Positions 1 to 5,770 of a DNA stretch of 12,803 nucleotides are shown here, piece by piece (the first letter of the stretch is position 1; the number at the start of each line of letters is the position of its first letter). The DNA is taken from positions 1 through 12,803 of the forward strand of contig CABPZV010000044.1 in assembly GCA_902462015.1 (NCBI GenBank). The letters run 5' to 3'. Source of the stretch: an uncultured Eubacteriales bacterium (GTDB taxonomy: Bacteria; Bacillota; Clostridia; Oscillospirales; CAG-272). The notes below the pieces were generated by a model that saw nothing but the letters and a program-made list of their open reading frames with translations, was not told where the DNA came from and ran no database searches. Position numbers and translations under genes: made by a program.

Positions 1-2
1 AA

Positions 3-49
3 CTTAGTCAGCGATTTTGCAATGCAAAACCTCGAAACATTGCGGTTTG
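3..49. repeat. Direct repeat copy A (left edge)
   Basis: This segment closely matches 115-160, differing by a few substitutions and one single-base indel. Both begin with CTTAGTCAG and end with CGAAACATTGCGGTTTG. It is probably the tail of an element that starts outside the window. No open reading frame explains it. Confidence 0.75.
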
Positions 50-62
50 ACCACAATTTATG

Positions 63-160
63 TATATAATAATCTTAAAGCTAACGCTTTAAGGTGCAAG
101 TTTCGTTTCGCTGACTTAGTCAGTGATTTTGCAAGCAAAAACCCGAAACATTGCGGTTTG
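63..160. repeat. Composite palindromic intergenic repeat
   Basis: The left half (63-111) has a degenerate copy at 4634-4682 and the right half (115-160) a copy at 3-49, so this is a multi-part dispersed repeat. It contains the short inverted repeat AAAGCTAACGCTTT (77-90) and the perfect palindrome CTGACTTAGTCAG (111-123). GCAAGTTTCG near 96 is partly complementary to CGAAACATTGC near 144, so the unit could fold as a long imperfect hairpin. It resembles REP-like or MITE-like intergenic elements. Its origin is unknown. The remaining sequence up to smpB (161-268) shows nothing else that I can name. Confidence 0.65.
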
Positions 161-268
161 TTCGAGATTTTAATGTTAGTTTCGGACTCTCTGGTAAGGC
201 ATGGCTTGTGTCATTAAGCAAATAAATTCCGAATAAAAATCAATGCATAATAAAAATGGGGATTCTAT

Positions 269-763
269 ATGCCGAACAAAAATGATAAGAAAAATAGCGG
301 AAAGCTTATTACACAAAATAAGAAAGCATACCACGACTATTTTATTGAAGAAACTTATGAGGCCGGTATTGCTCTTCGCGGCACAGAAGTTAAAAGTATC
401 CGCGCCGGTCAGGTAAATCTCAAGGATTCCTACTGTTCGGTTAAAGGCGGAGAACTCTTTGCTTATGGTATTCATGTCAGTCCTTATGAAAAGGGCAATA
501 TCTTCAATCACGATCCGCGAAGGTCAAGAAAGCTTCTGCTGCACAAACGGGAAATAATGAAGCTAATTGGGCTTACCGATAAACAGGGATATACGCTTGT
601 CCCGGTTGATATGCATTTTTCGGGTTCTCATGTTAAAGTTTCTGTAGCTCTATGCAAGGGCAAAAAGCTCTATGATAAGAGAGACAGCGCTGCTGCCGCT
701 CAGGCAAATCGGGATATTGAACGTCATATGAAGTCGTTTTCAAAATCAAATTATAACTATTGA
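269..763 (+). CDS. smpB: SsrA-binding protein SmpB
   Basis: This 164-residue protein matches the usual SmpB length. SmpB is the small basic partner of tmRNA: it binds the tRNA-like domain and brings Ala-tmRNA to stalled ribosomes for trans-translation. Family landmarks are visible: an N-terminal NKKAYHDYFIEETYEAGIAL block, then LRGTEVKSIRAGQVNLKDSY (start of the OB-like barrel), FAYGIHVSPYEKGNIFNHDP, RRSRKLLLHKREI, and the lysine-rich GKKLYDKRD tail motif that enters the decoding region. The ATG at 269 gives the expected N-terminus with a lysine-rich leader and sits downstream of a GGGGA stretch. The gene ends 12 bases before ssrA, the classic smpB-ssrA order. The basic tail is intact, so I expect a functional protein. 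Confidence 0.97.
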   Translation: MPNKNDKKNSGKLITQNKKAYHDYFIEETYEAGIALRGTEVKSIRAGQVNLKDSYCSVKGGELFAYGIHVSPYEKGNIFNHDPRRSRKLLLHKREIMKLIGLTDKQGYTLVPVDMHFSGSHVKVSVALCKGKKLYDKRDSAAAAQANRDIERHMKSFSKSNYNY

Positions 764-775
764 ATATTAAAATAT

Positions 776-1127
776 GGGGGCGTAAAGGTTTCGACGGGGA
801 TTTTGATTGCAGGTAAGCGGGTAGAGATGGTATGACCTCTTTAAAATATACCAAAACTTAAATAATAAACGATAACAATAGTTACGCTATTGCTGCCTAA
901 GTGCAGCACGTCCCTCCGTTGAGTACCACGACTTCGGTTCGGGCGTCATTGTGTGGTAAATGTGAACTGTGAGTTTGCCTTTATAGCAGTCACACATAAA
1001 ACGGCTGCTTTGTTCTGTCTTTTGTCGATTCAGACTCTATAAAAGCATAAATTAAAATCGACTTCACCCGAAGAAAGCCTGTTGGATGAGTTTTCGGACA
1101 GGGGTTCGACTCCCCTCGCCTCCACCA
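776..1127 (+). ncRNA. ssrA: tmRNA (SsrA)
   Basis: tmRNA rescues stalled ribosomes, acting first as an alanyl-tRNA and then as a short mRNA for a proteolysis tag. The 5' end GGGGGCG (776-782) pairs with CGCCTCC (1117-1123) to form a 7-bp acceptor stem. The third pair is G-U, the alanyl-tRNA synthetase identity element. CCA is encoded at 1125-1127. The T arm is a 5-bp stem around TTCGACT (1105-1111). The 5' block AAAGGTTTCGACGGGG is typical of tmRNA. The tag frame ends with TAA at 898-900 and reads NDNNSYAIAA when started at AAC 868. The AA terminus and the length match known degradation tags. In-frame codons further upstream are ATA, ATA and then TAA (859-861), so no GCA resume codon is available. 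Resumption at AAC would have TAATA just before it, resembling the TAGTC of E. coli. A small hairpin (1133-1155) and a terminator follow. Confidence 0.96.
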
Positions 1128-1159
1128 TAATAGGAACATAAAAAAGATATGTTCCGCAT

Positions 1160-1186
1160 AAACCTCGGTTTTGTCGGGGTTTTTTG
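1160..1186 (+). terminator. Terminator of ssrA
   Basis: AAACCTCG pairs with CGGGGTTT (one G-U pair) around a GTTTTGT loop and is followed by a T run. It lies about 30 bases after the encoded CCA of ssrA. A separate perfect 8-bp hairpin, GGAACATA/TATGTTCC (1133-1155), sits between tmRNA and this terminator. Confidence 0.75.
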
Positions 1187-1210
1187 TTGCCCAAATGCCG
1201 GGATTTCAAG

Positions 1211-1282
1211 ATGCATATTCGTAGATATAAAACGGCCATTTTTGCTTTGCGTAGAGATTTGAACTCCCGTACAACTGAATAA
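1211..1282 (+). pseudogene. Possible 3' remnant of a lost gene
   Basis: A short open stretch of 23 codons with arginine-rich composition ends in TAA at 1280-1282, only 8 bases before a very strong terminator hairpin. That terminator has no other gene to serve. The simplest reading is that this is the last piece of a deleted gene that has kept its terminator. I do not recognise the peptide, no ribosome binding site precedes the ATG, and chance cannot be excluded. Confidence 0.2.
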
Positions 1283-1290
1283 CTGCTTTA

Positions 1291-1328
1291 AACGGCAGAC
1301 AAGTCATAAAAACTTGTCTGCCGTTTTT
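1291..1328 (+). terminator. Strong terminator without an intact upstream gene
   Basis: A perfect 14-bp stem, AACGGCAGACAAGT (1291-1304) with its complement (1312-1325), is closed by a 7-base loop and followed by T6. It is a textbook intrinsic terminator in the plus direction. No intact gene lies between it and the ssrA terminator. Confidence 0.9.
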
Positions 1329-1339
1329 TGCGTTTACCC

Positions 1340-1372
1340 GCCCGAAGTTTTGCAAAAGACTTCGGGCTTTTT
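1340..1372 (+). terminator. Second orphan terminator
   Basis: GCCCGAAGT (1340-1348) pairs perfectly with ACTTCGGGC (1359-1367), followed by T5. It follows the previous terminator by about 12 bases. Such a tandem pair in front of a broken gene suggests a recombination or deletion junction. Confidence 0.85.
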
Positions 1373-1387
1373 GTAGTTCGAAAACCA

Positions 1388-1731
1388 CGCGATAGGACAA
1401 AGAATGCAAAGCGTGGCCGGGAATCAAGACCATAGCCGCAGATCTGTCGCTGTCCCGCAGTACCGTCAAGCGAGCGATTAAGGATTTGAAGAATGCCGCC
1501 CTGATACGAAAAGAGCCGCACTACCGGGAAAACGGCAGTGCAACCTCTAATCGTTATTATCTGCTGTAAAACAGAACATATCCACTCACAAGGGGAAAGT
1601 CTCCCTTCATGATGAACCGAGCGCCGGTTCATCATCCCCCCTTGAAACTCCCACTTGAAGAAAACTATGACAGAGAGAAGAAGACAGATATCTCTTATGA
1701 GGATAAGGAATATATGGATGTGTGCCGATAG
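1388..1731 (+). pseudogene. Broken HTH (HTH_36-like) regulator of a mobile element
   Basis: The plus strand encodes fragments of a winged-HTH protein of the sort carried by clostridial plasmids and integrative elements. RDRTKNAK (1388-1411) is in one frame. WPGIKTIAADLSLSRSTVKR and then AIKDLKNAALIRKEP continue in another frame (from 1414) to an in-frame TAA at 1567-1569. The same frame then stays open to TAG 1729-1731 and includes PLKLPLEENYDREKKTDI. The frame change near 1411 looks like a loss of one base where a cysteine codon would be expected before WPGIK. SLSRSTVKRAIKDL is the recognition-helix region. The N-terminal part is missing. After 1731 up to the promoter at 1926 I see nothing firm. 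The family call rests on motif recognition. Confidence 0.65.
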
Positions 1732-1925
1732 AGAAAGCAAGCCCTGCCGCCTTTTCTGTTCTGCTGTGGGCATAAACTCACGATGACAGCGGCATTACAA
1801 AGTAAATATCGTGAAAACTTTACAGTAATTCAATATCCTGTCGTTAACCTTTCGCCACTGCCTTGTATATGAAGCCGAAGCTTCCCGATATACTGATAAC
1901 ATTAGCTGTTATGAAATTAGAAGGG

Positions 1926-1953
1926 TTGAAAAATTTTGAAAAATAAATATAAT
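1926..1953 (+). promoter_or_regulatory. Sigma-A-like promoter of the LuxR-type gene
   Basis: TTGAAA (1926-1931) and TATAAT (1948-1953) are separated by 16 bases, about 65 bases before the ATG at 2017. The match to the housekeeping consensus is good and the region is AT-rich. Confidence 0.65.
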
Positions 1954-1981
1954 AAAACTATACGGGATTGCGAATAGTTTT
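1954..1981. promoter_or_regulatory. Candidate operator or 5' UTR hairpin
   Basis: AAAACTAT (1954-1961) and ATAGTTTT (1974-1981) form a perfect 8-bp inverted repeat. It begins right after the -10 box and ends before the ribosome binding site of the following regulator. The position fits an operator for autoregulation, though an RNA hairpin is equally possible. Confidence 0.4.
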
Positions 1982-2016
1982 ACGGTTTATCAAACGAGAA
2001 TACAGGGAGGATTTGT

Positions 2017-3216
2017 ATGGAATACATCACCGTGCAGGAGGCGGCAAAAAAATGGAGGATTTCGGATCGGCTGGTACAGAAATACTGCGCCGAAGGCAGG
2101 ATTGACGGAATCCGCAAATTCGGGAAGTCCTGGGGGATTCCAGCCAGCGCCGTGAAACCGCAGGATCCGCGAAGGGAAAAGGAGCATTCTGCCACCCGGC
2201 GCTTGCAGCCACAGCCAGAGGTTTTTCCGGGATTCATGCCGCTGATAAATACGGCTTTTGAACCGGGACGCTGCTTGGACTACATCAACGAGATGGAGGA
2301 AGGGTCCAGAAAAGAGATCGCATTTGCAGAATATCATTATTTCAGCGGTCAGCCAGAAAAGGCCATACAGGAGGCGGAATTGTACCTGACCTGTTCGGAA
2401 ACGGCGTACCGCCTTTCTGCGTGCCTGATTTATGCTTATGCCAATTTATCCGTCGGTCATATTCACCACACCCGCTATGCCTTGACAGAAATCCAAAATA
2501 CATTGACTGCGAATGAGGACAGAGCACCGTATGTCCGTGCCATCGAAGCTTTTGTCGTCTTTGCCTCCTCCGTGCTTCTACACCTTCCGCTGCCGGAAAA
2601 AATGCCTCTGACACAGGATTTTTTACCATTATTGCCGTCCGGGCTGCGGGCGTTTGCCCTATATGTCCAAGCCCATTATCTTTATCTGAAAGAGGACTAC
2701 GGAAAAAGCATCGGTATCGTGGAGGCCACACTGGGTATGGGGGCGGATCAGTACCCCATACCCGCCATTTATCTCCATTTGGTTGCAGTCATGGACTATA
2801 TGAGCCTAAAGCAGACACAGCAGGCGCAGAAGCACCTGCTGGCCGCATGGGAAATTGCTCGCCCCGACGATCTGATTGAAGGCTTCGGAGAACATCATGG
2901 GCTTGTGGGCGGGATGCTGGAAGCGGTCATAAAACCGAACTGGCCAGATGACTTCAAGCGAATCATTACCATTACCTACCGCTTTTCCGCCGGATGGCGA
3001 AAAATCCACAACCCAGAGACTGGGCATGATGTTGCAGACGACCTGACAACGACCGAATTTGCGACAGCTATGCTGGCGGCGCGTGGATGGACAAATCAGG
3101 AAATTGCGCGGCACATGAACATTTCCTCTCATACTGTGAAACGATATATCTCCACCGTCCTGCAAAAGCTGGGTATCAGCCGGCGTCAGGAACTGAAAAC
3201 ATATGATTTTGTATAA
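2017..3216 (+). CDS. Two-headed regulator: excisionase-like HTH plus LuxR HTH
   Basis: This is a 399-residue predicted DNA-binding protein. Residues 1-50 (MEYITVQEAAKKWRISDRLV, then QKYCAEGRIDGIRKFGKSW) match the MerR/excisionase-type HTH_17 fold. Residues about 55-330 are helical, with pairs such as FAEYHYFSGQPEKAIQEAEL and ALYVQAHYLYLKEDYGKSIG that look like TPR-style repeats. Residues 344-393 form a LuxR/GerE HTH with TNQEIARHMNISSHTVKRYI and LQKLGISRR. No response-regulator receiver or ATPase is seen, so the input is probably sensed by the helical middle. The start is supported by AGGGAGG six bases upstream of the ATG and by the promoter at 1926. The gene is visibly richer in G and C than its neighbours, especially at third positions, and lies beside mobile-element debris, so horizontal arrival is likely. 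Its targets are not evident: no cotranscribed gene follows. Confidence 0.85.
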   Translation: MEYITVQEAAKKWRISDRLVQKYCAEGRIDGIRKFGKSWGIPASAVKPQDPRREKEHSATRRLQPQPEVFPGFMPLINTAFEPGRCLDYINEMEEGSRKEIAFAEYHYFSGQPEKAIQEAELYLTCSETAYRLSACLIYAYANLSVGHIHHTRYALTEIQNTLTANEDRAPYVRAIEAFVVFASSVLLHLPLPEKMPLTQDFLPLLPSGLRAFALYVQAHYLYLKEDYGKSIGIVEATLGMGADQYPIPAIYLHLVAVMDYMSLKQTQQAQKHLLAAWEIARPDDLIEGFGEHHGLVGGMLEAVIKPNWPDDFKRIITITYRFSAGWRKIHNPETGHDVADDLTTTEFATAMLAARGWTNQEIARHMNISSHTVKRYISTVLQKLGISRRQELKTYDFV

Positions 3217-3277
3217 TCCTTGATTATTTATATTTTTTGCTTCTATGGGAATAAGTGTATTAAAAAAGGTGTTTAAA

Positions 3278-3496
3278 TCAAATATAAAATATACATTCTA
3301 TAATTCCGAAATTATGTATGCCGCCGCATGGATAACGACATAGCGGCGGTTTTCTGTGTCTATCGGCTGTCCCTGTCAACGTATTGCTTTCTCTGTCTTT
3401 AAGGCGAATTCTGCCTGTTGCGTTCATTTTTCTTATCCTTACTTTTGGAAAATGGATGACTCCGGTGTGGATGTGCAAGCGGCTGTCTTTGCACAC
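3278..3496 (-). CDS. Possible small protein or leader ORF, divergent from the DUF2935 gene
   Basis: On the minus strand a near-perfect ribosome binding site, GAAAGGAGGT (3501-3510), precedes two overlapping starts. GTG at 3496 opens a 72-codon frame beginning VCKDSRLHIHTGVIHF. ATG at 3498 opens a 19-codon peptide, MCAKTAACTSTPESSIFQK. I recognise neither. The longer frame runs through the terminator hairpin at 3321-3353, which argues against it being an ordinary gene. The start region also contains an inverted repeat, TGTGCAA/TTGCACA (3472-3495). It may be a leader peptide, or the stub of a gene whose body was lost when the GC-rich regulator region arrived. Only the ribosome binding site speaks strongly for translation. 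Confidence 0.22.
   Translation of the reverse strand: MCKDSRLHIHTGVIHFPKVRIRKMNATGRIRLKDRESNTLTGTADRHRKPPLCRYPCGGIHNFGIIECIFYI
3321..3353 (+). terminator. Terminator downstream of the LuxR-type gene
   Basis: CCGCCGC (3321-3327) pairs with GCGGCGG (3343-3349). The inner pair ATG/CAT adds to the stem with a one-base bulge, and TTTT follows. The T run is on the plus strand, so it best serves the gene ending at 3216, about 105 bases upstream. The stretch 3217-3320 shows nothing else beyond AT-rich sequence. Confidence 0.65.
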
Positions 3497-3513
3497 ATTA
3501 ACCTCCTTTCGCA

Positions 3514-3522
3514 TATAGTATA
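3514..3522. promoter_or_regulatory. Overlapping divergent -10 boxes
   Basis: TATAGT on the plus strand (3514-3519) overlaps TATACT on the minus strand (3517-3522). The minus-strand box has an extended TG one base upstream. The plus box could drive the DUF2935 gene 30 bases away and the minus box the small ORF at 3496. Neither has a convincing -35, so this is tentative. Confidence 0.3.
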
Positions 3523-3548
3523 CCAATAACATTTTTCTGGAGGAAGCC

Positions 3549-4445
3549 ATGCACAATGATCATTATATAGCAAAATCCCTTGAGCTACATCTCTTCTTCG
3601 GTCGTATCATGAAAGAGCACGCTCTGTTTTTAAGGGCAGGCTTCACACCTGCTAATGCAGCTTTTTCAAATCAGGCAGAAATTTATAAAAATGAATTTGA
3701 AAAACTTTTGTGTGAAACCGTAGCTCTCAGTAACGGCGCCGTATCGCCCGATGTGCTGAATTCCGGCGAGGTGGTAACTGAATTTACAGCTTTGGCAGAA
3801 AAACAGACCGAATGCTTTACTGGGATTGCGATCGACAGGAAAATCACCAGCAGTGAGCTGCGCCTTAGCAGCAATTGCAATTACTGCAACAACAACCAAT
3901 CCCAAAAGGTCTGTACCATTCATAGACTCAACGAGAGAGCGATCCAGCTTTTGGACGGACTGATCTGCTTTAAGGAAAGCATCTTAAAAAATGTGCTGAA
4001 CTGTCAAATGTTCACTATGAATTATCCTTTGCTGATCGAGCATATCATAAGAGAGGCAAAGCTTTACCGTAAATATCTGCACATGCTTGAAAAGGACGGG
4101 GAATTAAACTGCCAGTCTATGCGAGAAATCGAGTGCTTCTGGAATCGGATCATGATGGAACACGCCTTATTTATACGGGGTCTTCTTGATCCCTGCGAAG
4201 CTGAATTGATTGATTCTGCGGACGAATCCGCCAAGGAGTTTGCAGAACTGCTGCTCCAGTGCAGCAGCGCTCAGGACCGGACCCTGACAGCAAGCTCTCT
4301 TGAAAAAACCGTTAAGCTCAGAGATTTTAAAGCGGCCGGAACAAAGGGTATCCAGGAATGCAAGATTCGTTCGGTTATTCTTCCGCTGCTTGCAGATCAT
4401 GTTCTTCGGGAAGCCAATCATTATATCCGTCTATTGAAAGATTAA
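3549..4445 (+). CDS. DUF2935 family protein
   Basis: This 298-residue protein consists of two related halves, each opening with a helix carrying the family signature: GRIMKEHALFLRAGF (residues 18-32) and NRIMMEHALFIRGLLDP (199-215). Each half ends with a matching helix, LIEHIIREAKLYRKYLHML (162-180) and LADHVLREANHYIRLLKD (281-298). The repeated His and Glu residues (H24, H165, H205 and H284 with adjacent acids) suggest a helical bundle that may bind metal. A Cys pair (NCNYC, 109-113) lies in the linker. Family members occur in Bacillus and Clostridia, and their function is unknown. There is no signal peptide or membrane helix, so it is probably cytoplasmic. The ATG at 3549 follows TGGAGGA at a normal distance. 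A terminator at 4541 ends a single-gene unit. Confidence 0.88.
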   Translation: MHNDHYIAKSLELHLFFGRIMKEHALFLRAGFTPANAAFSNQAEIYKNEFEKLLCETVALSNGAVSPDVLNSGEVVTEFTALAEKQTECFTGIAIDRKITSSELRLSSNCNYCNNNQSQKVCTIHRLNERAIQLLDGLICFKESILKNVLNCQMFTMNYPLLIEHIIREAKLYRKYLHMLEKDGELNCQSMREIECFWNRIMMEHALFIRGLLDPCEAELIDSADESAKEFAELLLQCSSAQDRTLTASSLEKTVKLRDFKAAGTKGIQECKIRSVILPLLADHVLREANHYIRLLKD

Positions 4446-4540
4446 GCGGGTTAAAAAATAGATTCATTTAATATCAAGCTCCGCGGAGATGATGAAAGGG
4501 TCGACGAGTGTATTGCAACAAAAACACAGTCATAACTAAG

Positions 4541-4566
4541 TGCCCCGTTTCGGCGGGGCATTTGCT
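4541..4566 (+). terminator. Terminator after the DUF2935 gene
   Basis: TGCCCCG (4541-4547) pairs perfectly with CGGGGCA (4554-4560) around TTTCGG and is followed by TTTGCTTATTT. It lies about 95 bases after the stop. The stretch between the stop and this hairpin shows no convincing gene. Confidence 0.8.
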
Positions 4567-4633
4567 TATTTAATGACGATGCGCTGCATGCTGTCGATTC
4601 TTTTTGCTTTATTCGACTTTTTTCGAGTTTTGT

Positions 4634-4682
4634 TATATAATAACATAAAGCTAAAGCTTTGCGACAGCAAGTTTCGTTTTGC
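4634..4682 (+). repeat. Second copy of the dispersed repeat (left half)
   Basis: This 49-base segment aligns along its whole length with 63-111. Both start TATATAATAA, carry an AAAGCTAA-GCTTT inverted repeat in the middle, and end with GCAAGTTTCGTTT and GC. The right half of the element, with the CTGACTTAGTCAG palindrome, is missing here. It lies in the 417-base gap between two genes, next to a small hairpin, TTGCTT/AAGCAA (4713-4733). Confidence 0.65.
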
Positions 4683-4765
4683 CAATTCCAAAAATAAATG
4701 TCGGGATCATTGTTGCTTAATTTCAACAAGCAATTGAGACAAAAATTTCATTTTTCAATTATCAC

Positions 4766-4793
4766 TTGCTGTAAATTTAGCGTCGTATATAGT
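4766..4793 (+). promoter_or_regulatory. Probable promoter of the XRE-repeat gene
   Basis: TTGCTG (4766-4771) and TATAGT (4788-4793) are 16 bases apart, 70 bases before the ATG at 4863. The match is moderate. A GGTGA ribosome binding site (4854-4858) precedes the start. Confidence 0.45.
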
Positions 4794-4862
4794 AAAATAA
4801 AGTCAGAACTTCTTTTAAATACAATTAGCATTTGAAAAATTATTGAAAGGTATGGTGACTAA

Positions 4863-5729
4863 ATGTTTAACATGACTCAGGTCGGAATCAACATATCCAA
4901 AATGAGAAAATCCAAAGGACTGACTCAAATGGAGCTGGCAGACAAATTGGGTATAAGCTTTCAGGCAGTTTCAAATTGGGAGAGAGGAATAAGTATGCCG
5001 GATATTTCAAAGCTCGGAGAACTGTCAGCTCTGTTTGACGTTTCAACCGATGAAATTTTAGGAAGCGGACGAATAAGCGAGATTGCAAAGAATATATTAA
5101 CAAATCAACCGACACCGGAAACTAATATTGAAGATATTAAGGAAATTGCGCCGATACTTCATGAAAATCAGGTTGAAAGCCTTGTAGGCAATGCAGAACC
5201 CGCCGACATCACGGCGGAAAGTATTGCTAAGGTCGCGCCGTTTTTAAGTCAGGATTTTATCGACAATTTTGCAAAAGATTTAATCGAAAAAACTCAGTCT
5301 CTTAATTCTATCAAAGCAATAGCTCCATTTGTCAGCACAAGCATAATCGACAGCAAGACACTGGAGATAATAGATCAATACGGAAGTCTGGAGAGAATAG
5401 CAAAAGTTGTTCCTTTTATAAGCAAATCAGTGGCTGACACGATTGCAGATATATCGTATGAAAAAACAGGTGACCTTAAATCCTTCGCCTCTATTATGCC
5501 ATTTATGAGCACTAATAAATTAAACGAATATGCATATAAGGCATATTCCGAAAACGGAATAAATGCTGTCAGGCCATTGGCACCCTTTGTCAGTACCGAA
5601 GTTCTGAACAATATGGCCAGAGAGGTTTTAGAAAAAGACGGTCTTGCCGGACTGTCTCCGATTATACCGTTTATAGACAGTATAATAGTTGAAGATTATA
5701 TCACAAGATGCAGAAAACGCTCCGACTAA
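4863..5729 (+). CDS. XRE-family regulator with seven 28-29-residue repeats
   Basis: This is a 288-residue protein. Residues 8-62 are a canonical HTH_3 domain (ISKMRKSKGLTQMELADKLG, then ISFQAVSNWERG and PDISKLGELSALFDVSTDEI) that should bind DNA as a dimer. From about residue 88 to the end the chain is a tandem array whose landmark is a short (I/V)xPF-hydrophobic-S motif: IAPIL, VAPFLS, IAPFVS, VVPFIS, IMPFMS, LAPFVS, IIPFID. The proline of each falls at 97, 126, 155, 184, 213, 241 and 269, a period of 29 and then 28. Between landmarks come amphipathic helices with recurring Ala and Glu-Lys pairs, so an alpha-helical solenoid is likely. I do not know a named family for it. It may bind a peptide or protein that controls the HTH. 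No cotranscribed target follows. Confidence 0.85.
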   Translation: MFNMTQVGINISKMRKSKGLTQMELADKLGISFQAVSNWERGISMPDISKLGELSALFDVSTDEILGSGRISEIAKNILTNQPTPETNIEDIKEIAPILHENQVESLVGNAEPADITAESIAKVAPFLSQDFIDNFAKDLIEKTQSLNSIKAIAPFVSTSIIDSKTLEIIDQYGSLERIAKVVPFISKSVADTIADISYEKTGDLKSFASIMPFMSTNKLNEYAYKAYSENGINAVRPLAPFVSTEVLNNMAREVLEKDGLAGLSPIIPFIDSIIVEDYITRCRKRSD

Positions 5730-5735
5730 AGACCG

Positions 5736-5768
5736 GGCTCGTCATACAATGGGATGACGAGCCGTTTT
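5736..5768 (+). terminator. Terminator between convergent genes
   Basis: A perfect 10-bp stem, GGCTCGTCAT (5736-5745) with ATGACGAGCC (5754-5763), has an 8-base loop and is followed by GTTTTTA. It lies 7 bases after the XRE-repeat stop and 3 bases before the end of the minus-strand gene, so it may act on both. The T run is better on the plus strand. Confidence 0.88.
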
Positions 5769-5770
5769 TA

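Noticed and set aside
1..160. Repeats considered as a CRISPR array
   Set aside because: There are only two direct copies, spaced 112 bases apart and imperfect. The sequence between them is itself part of the dispersed repeat, and no cas gene is present.
1030..1239. Minus-strand frame of 69 codons across the 3' end of ssrA (contains ARGVEPLSENS)
   Set aside because: It is antisense to the tmRNA tRNA-like domain. This peptide is a well-known false ORF produced by tmRNA and tRNA genes.
1250..1272. On the minus strand GGGAGTTCAAATCTC resembles a tRNA T arm, hinting at an attachment-site relic
   Set aside because: The stem is not fully paired, no acceptor stem or CCA follows, and it does not match the ssrA 3' end closely enough to call an att site.
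1288..1773. Minus-strand frame of 161 codons
   Set aside because: It runs antisense through two terminators and the HTH pseudogene, and its composition is not protein-like. The plus strand gives recognisable HTH residues.
1855..1944. Plus-strand open stretch with MKPKLPDILITLAVMKLEGL just before the promoter
   Set aside because: It has no ribosome binding site, is short, and overlaps the promoter region. It could be a gene tail, but nothing supports it.
2342..3165. Minus-strand frames opposite the LuxR-type gene
   Set aside because: They are shadows caused by the high GC content of the real gene. They lack ribosome binding sites and domains.
4451..4729. Minus-strand frame of 92 codons between the DUF2935 and XRE genes
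   Set aside because: It crosses a terminator and the dispersed repeat, has no start signal and no recognisable domain.
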